Source of the DNA: an uncultured Angelakisella sp.
Lineage (GTDB): Bacteria > Bacillota > Clostridia > Oscillospirales > Ruminococcaceae
Direction of reading: 5' to 3'
Assembly: GCA_904420255.1 (NCBI GenBank)
Contig: CAJFUT010000245.1
Location: 1-6,542 of the forward strand
Length of the DNA: 6,542 nt
A program made the translations under genes and the position numbers. Positions within the stretch are counted from its first letter, which is position 1. Each line of letters starts with the position of its first letter. This document shows, one piece after another, positions 1-4,697 of the stretch. The notes beneath the pieces were generated by a model. That model searched no databases. It saw only the letters and a list, made by a program, of their open reading frames with translations, and was not told the DNA's origin.

Positions 1-47
1 CGGCAGAGAAAGTGAAGCCCGGGGTCGCGCTGCGACCGGAGTAAACT
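1..47. repeat. Dispersed/tandem palindromic repeat, copy 1
   Basis: This 47-bp block begins CGGCAGAGAAAGTGA and ends CGACCGGAGTAAACT. The same two ends recur at 119-165 with no indel (constant offset 118). The middle 12 bases differ between copies. In this copy the middle forms the stem GGTCGC/GCGACC (23-28 with 32-37, loop GCT). The conserved ends with a variable palindromic centre resemble a mobile or dispersed intergenic repeat (REP/BIME-like), which is inference. No ORF or RBS supports coding here. The left end may extend beyond the window. Confidence 0.6.
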
Positions 48-107
48 GATAAACAGAAAACACTGCGAGGCAGAAAAGGGGGTCCAGGGGTTTTCCCCGG
101 CTCTTTG

Positions 108-133
108 TCACTTTCTCTCGGCAGAGAAAGTGA
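108..133. repeat. Perfect 11-bp inverted repeat (hairpin) at the repeat junction
   Basis: TCACTTTCTCT (108-118) is the exact reverse complement of AGAGAAAGTGA (123-133), with the loop CGGC between them. The right arm is the first part of repeat copy 2, so the 118-bp period ends in a hairpin. Copy 1 has the same right arm at 5-15; its left arm would lie outside the window. Just upstream GGGG-TTTT-CCCC (87-98) forms another small palindrome. There is no T-tract, so this is not a standard intrinsic terminator. Confidence 0.65.
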
Positions 134-165
134 GGCCCGGACTTCCGGTCCGACCGGAGTAAACT
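119..165. repeat. Dispersed/tandem palindromic repeat, copy 2
   Basis: Second copy of the block at 1-47, starting CGGCAGAGAAAGTGA and ending CGACCGGAGTAAACT at 151-165. Its variable centre is different in sequence but again self-complementary: CCGGTC (145-150) pairs with GACCGG (152-157), and an alternative stem is CGGAC (138-142) with GTCCG (148-152). Both copies are followed by an A-rich stretch containing AGAAAA. Conserved GGTC...GACC pairing with a changed loop argues that the fold, more than the exact sequence, is retained. Confidence 0.6.
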
Positions 166-190
166 ATTTAAAAGAAAATCCGGCGGGGAA

Positions 191-214
191 GAAAAAAGAG
201 AGCGGCGCACAACC
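191..214. repeat. Short direct repeat AGAGCGGCGCACAA, copy 1
   Basis: A run of A followed by AGAGCGGCGCACAA (199-212) recurs at 252-265, an offset of 53. This copy opens an imperfect 41-nt hairpin at 198-238: GAGAG pairs with CTCTC at the base, GCGC with GCGC above a 2-nt mismatch, and CTAC (214-217) with GTAG (224-227) at the tip. No coding sense was found. It is most likely part of the same intergenic repeat array as the 118-bp units. Confidence 0.5.
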
Positions 215-246
215 TACCGCCATGTAGGCGCTTCTCTCACGGACGC

Positions 247-268
247 AAAAAAGAGCGGCGCACAAACC
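247..268. repeat. Short direct repeat AGAGCGGCGCACAA, copy 2
   Basis: Second copy of the A-rich plus AGAGCGGCGCACAA motif (core 252-265), again followed by a weak hairpin in which CCAA (267-270) faces TTGG (286-289). A degenerate third occurrence, GCGGCGCATAAG, starts at 327 and forms the left arm of the hairpin at 323-352. The series suggests repeated insertion or amplification of one small structured unit upstream of gltX. Confidence 0.5.
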
Positions 269-322
269 AACGATTCAATGACGCTTTGGCGGGTTGAGTC
301 CCAACGCTTTTGCGACCCCAAG

Positions 323-352
323 CTGCGCGGCGCATAAGCTTTCGCCGCGTAG
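323..352. repeat. 10-bp-stem palindrome upstream of the gltX promoter
   Basis: CTGCGCGGCG (323-332) pairs with CGCCGCGTAG (343-352) across a 10-nt loop containing the palindrome AAGCTT; one pair is G-T. It lies about 50 bp upstream of the -35 box, so it would not be in the gltX mRNA if the promoter call is right. There is no following T-run, so it is unlikely to terminate an upstream transcript on the + strand. Function unknown. Confidence 0.5.
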
Positions 353-398
353 ACCGCGGCTGACGTCGTTGAAAAAGGGAGCGCCCGGCAGGTTTTCC

Positions 399-427
399 TT
401 GACTTTGCACGGGGATGACTATAATAT
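399..427 (+). promoter_or_regulatory. Probable gltX promoter
   Basis: The -35 box is TTGACT (399-404). Two overlapping -10 choices exist: TATAAT (420-425) with a short 15-bp spacer, or TAATAT (422-427) with the standard 17-bp spacer. Either would start transcription near 431-435, giving a leader of about 40 nt to the ATG at 473. The gene's ribosome binding site is AAAGGTGG (454-461), 11 nt before the ATG. Confidence 0.7.
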
Positions 428-472
428 TGGATGTGTATGAAATTCGCCCAGCAAAAGGTGGTTTAAAAAGAA

Positions 473-1933
473 ATGAAGTTTGACAAAGTACGCACCCGCT
501 TCGCCCCCAGCCCCACCGGCTATATGCACGTGGGGAACCTGCGCACCGCCCTCTATGCCTATCTCACCGCCAAATCCCAGGGCGGCACCTTCATCCTGCG
601 CATCGAGGACACCGACCAGGAACGGTATGTGGAGGGGGCGGTGGACATCATCTACAACACCCTCCGGGAAACCGGCCTCATCTGGGACGAGGGCCCGGAC
701 ATCGGCGGCCCGGTGGGCCCCTATATCCAGAGCCAGCGGATGGGGATGTTCAAGGACTACGCCCTCCAGCTGGTGGAGAAGGGCGCCGCCTACTACTGCT
801 TCTGCGACAAGGACCGGCTGGAGGAGGTCCGGGCGGTGCAGCAGGCCTCGGGGATGGCCCCCAAATACGACGGCCACTGCCGCCACCTGACCCCCGAGGA
901 GGTCCAGGAAAAGCTGGCCGCCGGCATCCCCTACGTCATCCGCCAGAAGGTCCCCACCGAGGGCACCGTCACCTTCCACGACGAGATCTTCGGGGACATC
1001 ACCGTGGACTGCGCCGACCTGGACGACCAGGTCCTCATCAAGGCGGACGGGATGCCCACCTATAACTTCGCCAACGTGGTGGACGACCACACCATGGGCA
1101 TCACCCACGTCATCCGGGGCAACGAGTACCTTTCCTCCACCCCCAAGTACAACCTCCTTTACGAGGCCTTCGGCTGGGAGGTCCCGGTGTACATCCACTG
1201 CCCCCCGGTGATGAAGGACCAGACCCACAAGCTCTCCAAGCGCAACGGCGACGCCTCCTACGAGGACCTGATCGCCAAGGGCTACCTGAAGGACGCCGTC
1301 CTCAACTACATCGCCCTGCTGGGCTGGAGCCCCAAGGGAGAGCGGGAGATCTTCTCCCTGGCGGAGCTGGTGAAGGAATTCGACCCCTCCGGCATCTCCA
1401 AATCCCCCGCCATCTTCGATACCCAGAAGCTGCGGTACATCAACGGCGAGTATATCCGGGCCCTCTCCCCCGAGGAGTTCTATGAAAAGGCCCTCCCCTG
1501 GATGCGGAAAACCATCCGCCGGGAGGACGCCGACCTGCGGGAGCTGGCCAAAGTCCTCCAGTCCCGGTGCGAGGTGCTGGAGGACATCCCGGAGCAGGTG
1601 GACTTCATCGACGCCGTGCCCGAGTACAGCCTGGACCTCTACACCAGCAAGAAGATGAAGACCAACCCGGAAACCAGCCTGGCGGCCCTCCGGGAGGTGC
1701 TGCCGGTGCTGGAGGGGCTGACCGACTTTTCGGCCCCCGCCATCCACGACGCCCTCTTCGCCCGCATCGGGGAGCTGGGGGTGAAGAACGGCTGGCTCCT
1801 CTACCCCCTCCGGGTGGCAGTGAGCGGCAAGCAGTTCACCCCCGGCGGCGGCGTGGAGCTCTGCGCCGTCCTGGGGAAGGAGGAGTCCCTGAAGCGGGTC
1901 CGGGACGCCGTCCAAAAGCTGGAGCGGGGCTGA
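473..1933 (+). CDS. gltX: Glutamyl-tRNA synthetase
   Basis: Cytoplasmic class I aminoacyl-tRNA synthetase that ligates glutamate to tRNA-Glu using ATP. The 486 residues match the usual bacterial length. The Rossmann catalytic domain begins with [17 protein letters not shown] (19-22) is the HIGH-type motif, and KLSKR (253-257) is the KMSKS-type loop. Cys109, Cys111, Cys136 and His138 reproduce the Cys-x-Cys...Cys-x-His zinc site of the E. coli enzyme. The second half is the helical anticodon-binding part, ending in the family-typical [14 protein letters not shown] stretch (446-459). The ATG at 473 has an RBS (AAAGGTGG, 454-461) and puts the catalytic motif at the normal distance. It appears monocistronic, with its own promoter and a terminator about 70 bp downstream. 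In many Firmicutes this enzyme also charges tRNA-Gln for the GatCAB route; that cannot be decided here. No T-box leader is seen. Confidence 0.97.
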   Translation: MKFDKVRTRFAPSPTGYMHVGNLRTALYAYLTAKSQGGTFILRIEDTDQERYVEGAVDIIYNTLRETGLIWDEGPDIGGPVGPYIQSQRMGMFKDYALQLVEKGAAYYCFCDKDRLEEVRAVQQASGMAPKYDGHCRHLTPEEVQEKLAAGIPYVIRQKVPTEGTVTFHDEIFGDITVDCADLDDQVLIKADGMPTYNFANVVDDHTMGITHVIRGNEYLSSTPKYNLLYEAFGWEVPVYIHCPPVMKDQTHKLSKRNGDASYEDLIAKGYLKDAVLNYIALLGWSPKGEREIFSLAELVKEFDPSGISKSPAIFDTQKLRYINGEYIRALSPEEFYEKALPWMRKTIRREDADLRELAKVLQSRCEVLEDIPEQVDFIDAVPEYSLDLYTSKKMKTNPETSLAALREVLPVLEGLTDFSAPAIHDALFARIGELGVKNGWLLYPLRVAVSGKQFTPGGGVELCAVLGKEESLKRVRDAVQKLERG

Positions 1934-2003
1934 CCCCCGGCGGGGCTTCCGGGCTGAGGCGCGGCAGGAAGCGCCCCGGCGGCCCCGGATTGACAGCAGC
2001 GTG

Positions 2004-2043
2004 AAAAGGCCGGGGCAGTCCTTGGTGGGCCGCCCCGGCTTTT
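2004..2043 (+). terminator. Intrinsic terminator after gltX
   Basis: GCCGGGGC (2009-2016) pairs with GCCCCGGC (2032-2039) and is flanked by AAAA (2004-2007) and TTTT (2040-2043), with one bulged G at 2008. The loop is 15 nt and the T-run short. The symmetric A/T flanks would also allow activity on the other strand. A second GC-rich stem (GCCGG/CCGGC, 2050-2063) followed by six T at 2071-2076 may act as backup. An imperfect stem GCTTCC/GGAAGC (1945-1972) precedes both. Confidence 0.7.
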
Positions 2044-2099
2044 GGCTGGGCCGGCGTCCCGGCGGCAGTGTTTTTTCTCACCTGTTCGACAGAAATCCA

Positions 2100-2127
2100 T
2101 TGCATTCCCCTCCTGATTTGCTATAAT
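2100..2127 (+). promoter_or_regulatory. Extended -10 promoter of the aminotransferase-trpS unit
   Basis: The -35 box is TTGCAT (2100-2105) and the -10 box is a perfect TATAAT (2122-2127), with a 16-bp spacer. The TGC directly before the -10 (2119-2121) makes an extended TGn-TATAAT element. Transcription should begin near 2133-2135. This makes the ATG at 2142 nearly leaderless and leaves about 70 nt of leader before the preferred start at 2205. Confidence 0.8.
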
Positions 2128-2192
2128 TAAAAGATAGCAGCATGAAAAAAATTCCTCTGCCCCTCCGGGCCGGGGGAAATCCAAGACAAAGC

Positions 2193-2197
2193 AGGTG
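2193..2197 (+). promoter_or_regulatory. Ribosome binding site that decides the aminotransferase start
   Basis: AGGTG lies 7 nt before the ATG at 2205. The in-frame upstream ATG at 2142 is preceded by AGATAGCAGC, with no usable Shine-Dalgarno, and sits only about 8 nt from the predicted transcript start. The 2205 start also gives the family-typical N-terminus. Confidence 0.7.
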
Positions 2198-2204
2198 TGT
2201 TTCT

Positions 2205-3395
2205 ATGGAGCTGGTTTTTTCCCACCGAATGGAATCCATGCAGCCGTCGGCCATCCGGGAGATTTTCAAAAACATGGCGGATCCTTCCATCATCCCCTTC
2301 GCCGGAGGGAACCCCTCCCATGAGGCGTTCCCGGTGAAGGAGCTGGAGAACATCGCCCGGATCGTCTTTGAAAACAATCCCATCACCGCCCTTCAGTACT
2401 CGGTCACCGAGGGCTATCCCCTTCTCCGGGACGCGGTGAAGTCCTTTGCCCAGAGCCGGGAGCCGGGGATCCTCCATCCCGGGGATGACATCATCATCAC
2501 CACCGGCGCCCAGCAGGCCATCGACCTTGCCACCAAGGCCCTGGTCAACGAAGGGGACACCATCCTCTGCGAGGACCCCTCCTTCATCGGCGCCCTCAAT
2601 ACCTTCCGCACCTACCGGGCCAACCTGGTGGGGGTGGAGCTGGAGGAGGACGGCATTTCGGTGGAGAAGCTGGAGGCCGCCCTGAAGGAGCATCCCGACG
2701 CCAAGATCCTCTACCTCATCCCCAACTTCCAGAACCCCACCGGCGGCACCATGTCCCTGGAGAAGCGCCGGGCGGTCTATGACCTCTGCCTGCGGCACCA
2801 TGTGGTGATCCTGGAGGACAACCCCTACGGCGACCTGCGCTTCGCGGGGGAAAACGTCCCCGCCATCAAGACCCTGGATACCGAGGGCATCGTCTGCTAC
2901 TGCGGCACCTTCAGCAAGATCATCTCCCCCGGCCTCCGGGTGGGCTACGCCATCGCCCCAGCCGGGCTGGTGGGCAAGATGGTGGTGGCCAAGCAGTGCG
3001 GGGATATCCACACCCCCATCCTCAACCAGATGATTTGCTGCCAGTTCCTCCAGTCCTGCAACGTGGCCGGCCACCTTTCGGCCCTCCAGAAGCTCTACCG
3101 GGGCAAATGCAGCCTGATGGTCCAGGCCATGGAGGAGCATTTTTCCCGGGCCCGGTTCAACTCCCCCGAGGGCGGGCTGTTTGTCTGGTGCACCCTGCCG
3201 GACCGCATCGGCCTGATGGACTTTATCCGGGCCGCCGGCGAGGCCAAGGTGGCGGTGGTGCCGGGCACCACCTTCCTCCCGGATACCAGCCGGCCCTGCC
3301 ATTCCTTCCGGCTGAATTTCTCCGCCCCCACCAACCAGCAGATCACCGAAGGGGTGGAGCGGCTGGGCCGGGTGCTGGACCAGATGCTCCGATAA
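2205..3395 (+). CDS. PLP-dependent aminotransferase, class I/II (fold type I)
   Basis: Predicted cytoplasmic transaminase of 396 residues using pyridoxal phosphate. It belongs to the aminotransferase group that also forms the C-terminal part of MocR/GntR regulators and includes 2-aminoadipate (LysN-like) and aromatic aminotransferases. No DNA-binding domain is present, so it is a free-standing enzyme. The start MELVFSHRMESMQPSAIREI is typical of this group. Visible active-site residues are Tyr65 (QYSVTEG), the GAQQA cofactor loop at 101-105, Asn177 in NPTG, Asp205 and Tyr208 in EDNPYG, Lys238 in GTFSK (the Schiff-base lysine) and Arg369 in HSFRLNFS (substrate carboxylate). Length and motifs are complete, so it should be active. 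The substrate cannot be read from the sequence. The trpS start lies 29 bp downstream, pointing to co-transcription; this hints at, but does not prove, an aromatic amino-acid substrate. The in-frame ATG at 2142 would add 21 residues without an RBS. Confidence 0.92.
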   Translation: MELVFSHRMESMQPSAIREIFKNMADPSIIPFAGGNPSHEAFPVKELENIARIVFENNPITALQYSVTEGYPLLRDAVKSFAQSREPGILHPGDDIIITTGAQQAIDLATKALVNEGDTILCEDPSFIGALNTFRTYRANLVGVELEEDGISVEKLEAALKEHPDAKILYLIPNFQNPTGGTMSLEKRRAVYDLCLRHHVVILEDNPYGDLRFAGENVPAIKTLDTEGIVCYCGTFSKIISPGLRVGYAIAPAGLVGKMVVAKQCGDIHTPILNQMICCQFLQSCNVAGHLSALQKLYRGKCSLMVQAMEEHFSRARFNSPEGGLFVWCTLPDRIGLMDFIRAAGEAKVAVVPGTTFLPDTSRPCHSFRLNFSAPTNQQITEGVERLGRVLDQMLR

Positions 3396-3424
3396 CGCAA
3401 ACCATTTCCACAGGAGGTACACCC

Positions 3425-4459
3425 ATGGCAGAAACCCTTTCCGCGCCCCAGGCGGAGCGCAAGAAGATCATTTTTTCCGGCATCCAGCCCACCGGGGTCT
3501 TTACCCTGGGCAACTATATCGGGGCCATCCGCAACTGGGGGAAGCTCCAGGAGGATTACCGCTGCGTCTACTGCGTGGTGGACCTCCACGCCATCACGGT
3601 GCGCCAGGACCCCGCCGCCCTGCGCCGCCACACCCTGGAGGCCTACGCCCTGCTGATGGCCTGCGGCATCGACCCGGAGAAAAGCATCCTGTTCATCCAG
3701 AGCCACAACCCTCACCACGCCGAATGCGCCTGGGTCCTCAACTGCTGCACCCAGTTCGGGGAGCTTTCCCGGATGACCCAGTTCAAGGACAAGGCCGCCC
3801 GGTATGCGGACAACATCAACGCCGGCCTCTTCACCTACCCGGTGCTGATGGCCGCCGACATCCTCCTCTACCAGGCCGACCTGGTGCCCGTCGGGGTGGA
3901 CCAGAAGCAGCACCTGGAGCTTGCCCGGGATGTGGCGGGACGGTTCAACAACGCCTTCGGGAAAACCTTTGTCCTTCCCGACGGCTATATCCCCAAGGCG
4001 GACGAGGGGGCCCGGATCATGTCCCTCCAGGACCCCACCCGGAAGATGTCCAAATCCGACCCCAACCCCAAGGGCTTTGTGGCCATCCTGGACGAGCCCG
4101 ACGTCATCATGAAGAAATTCCGCAGCGCCGTCACCGATTCCGAGGCCCGGGTGGCCTACGCCCCCGGCAAGGACGGCATCAATAACCTCATGAGCATCTA
4201 CTCGGTCTTTACCGGCAAGAGCTTCCCCGTCATCGAAGAGGAGTTCGCCGGGAAGGGCTACGGCGACTTCAAGACCGCCGTTGGAGAAGCGGTGGCGGAA
4301 ACCCTCCGCCCCATCCAGGAGCGGTACAAGGAGCTGATGGGGGACAAGGCGTACCTGGAGGAATGCTACCGCCGGGGGGCCCAGCAGGCCATGGCCATCA
4401 GCGGCCGCACCCTGGAGAAGGTCTACAAGCGCACCGGCTTCATCCCCTCCGGCAGATAA
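3425..4459 (+). CDS. trpS: Tryptophanyl-tRNA synthetase
   Basis: Cytoplasmic class I synthetase that charges tRNA-Trp with tryptophan using ATP. The length of 344 residues is about 13 longer at the N-terminus than compact bacterial forms. SGIQPTGVFTLGNYIGA (18-34) contains the HIGH-type motif as TLGN, and KMSKS is perfect at 207-211. YPVLMAADILLYQAD (138-152) is the tryptophan-pocket segment; by alignment Asp145 corresponds to Asp132 of the Geobacillus stearothermophilus enzyme, which recognises the indole nitrogen. VGVDQKQHLELARD (157-170) and GELSRMTQFKDK (112-123) are further family signatures. The start is set by a perfect AGGAGG (3412-3417), 7 nt from the ATG. The gene follows the aminotransferase by 29 bp with no terminator or promoter between, and is closed by a strong terminator at 4477-4512. 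There is no sign of tryptophan-responsive attenuation immediately upstream. Confidence 0.97.
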   Translation: MAETLSAPQAERKKIIFSGIQPTGVFTLGNYIGAIRNWGKLQEDYRCVYCVVDLHAITVRQDPAALRRHTLEAYALLMACGIDPEKSILFIQSHNPHHAECAWVLNCCTQFGELSRMTQFKDKAARYADNINAGLFTYPVLMAADILLYQADLVPVGVDQKQHLELARDVAGRFNNAFGKTFVLPDGYIPKADEGARIMSLQDPTRKMSKSDPNPKGFVAILDEPDVIMKKFRSAVTDSEARVAYAPGKDGINNLMSIYSVFTGKSFPVIEEEFAGKGYGDFKTAVGEAVAETLRPIQERYKELMGDKAYLEECYRRGAQQAMAISGRTLEKVYKRTGFIPSGR

Positions 4460-4476
4460 TCTGCCTGCTTCCGCTG

Positions 4477-4512
4477 AAAGAGAGAACGGCCTCCGGCTGT
4501 TCTCTCTTTTTT
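4477..4512 (+). terminator. Strong intrinsic terminator after trpS
   Basis: A 13-bp stem (4479-4491 with 4495-4507, including one G-T pair) has the loop TCC, and is followed by an uninterrupted T-run at 4507-4512. The lower half is AGAGAGAAC/GTTCTCTCT. It begins about 18 bp after the trpS stop and separates the aminotransferase-trpS unit from the lipoprotein gene. Confidence 0.92.
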
Positions 4513-4594
4513 GCCGCGGAGCCAACGCCTGCCGTTCCCTGTCCCGTTTCCCCTTTTCGCGGTGAATTCCCTGTCGCTTTTCATTGTTTTTAAA

Positions 4595-4623
4595 TTGACA
4601 ATGGTCATCTTTTTTAGTATACT
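4595..4623 (+). promoter_or_regulatory. Consensus promoter of the flavin lipoprotein gene
   Basis: The -35 box is a perfect TTGACA (4595-4600) and the -10 box is TATACT (4618-4623), with the optimal 17-bp spacer containing a T-run before the -10. The surrounding 100 bp are distinctly more A+T-rich than the flanking genes. Transcription should start near 4629-4631. This is the best-matching promoter in the window and suggests high expression. Confidence 0.88.
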
Positions 4624-4631
4624 TTCTTTGT

Positions 4632-4649
4632 CGGCCCTTCTTTGGGCCG
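4632..4649 (+). promoter_or_regulatory. 5'-end hairpin in the lipoprotein mRNA leader
   Basis: CGGCCC (4632-4637) pairs with GGGCCG (4644-4649) across a 6-nt loop, almost at the predicted transcription start. Such 5'-terminal hairpins are known to protect messages from decay; that role here is inference. The ribosome binding site AAGGAG (4685-4690) is well outside the stem, so it is not occluded by it. Confidence 0.45.
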
Positions 4650-4697
4650 TCGGAAGAATTTCAGAAAAGATGAAAGCTGCTGAAAAGGAGTAAACCA

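Noticed and set aside
284..307. Hairpin around GTTG-AGTCC-CAAC
   Set aside because: The stem is only 4 bp with flanking mismatches, which is expected by chance in GC-rich DNA.
1..352. CRISPR array or tRNA/rRNA gene in the repeat region
   Set aside because: The repeats are few, unequally spaced (118 and 53 bp), palindromic and imperfect, with no uniform repeat-spacer pattern. No tRNA cloverleaf or rRNA motif was seen.
360..472. T-box leader for gltX (also considered before trpS, 3396-3424)
   Set aside because: No GGGTGGNACCGCG-like antiterminator sequence and no terminator hairpin between promoter and start codon. The leader is only about 40 nt, and the trpS gap only 29 bp.
419..1915. 498-codon open frame on the minus strand opposite gltX
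   Set aside because: It has low-complexity Gly/Val/Leu/His composition typical of the antisense of a high-GC gene, no RBS and no domain signature. The + strand is clearly gltX.
2127..3422. 431-codon minus-strand open frame opposite the aminotransferase
   Set aside because: An antisense shadow of a gene with all its active-site motifs intact on the + strand.
2996..3424. Long N-terminal extension of trpS overlapping the aminotransferase
   Set aside because: The upstream codons are an out-of-frame reading of the aminotransferase 3' part (Pro/Gly/Arg-rich). The AGGAGG at 3412-3417 fixes the start at 3425.
4511..4693. 60-codon hydrophobic open frame between trpS and the lipoprotein gene
   Set aside because: It begins with TTG inside the terminator T-run, has no RBS and runs across the lipoprotein promoter and leader. 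The hydrophobicity comes from T-rich promoter DNA.
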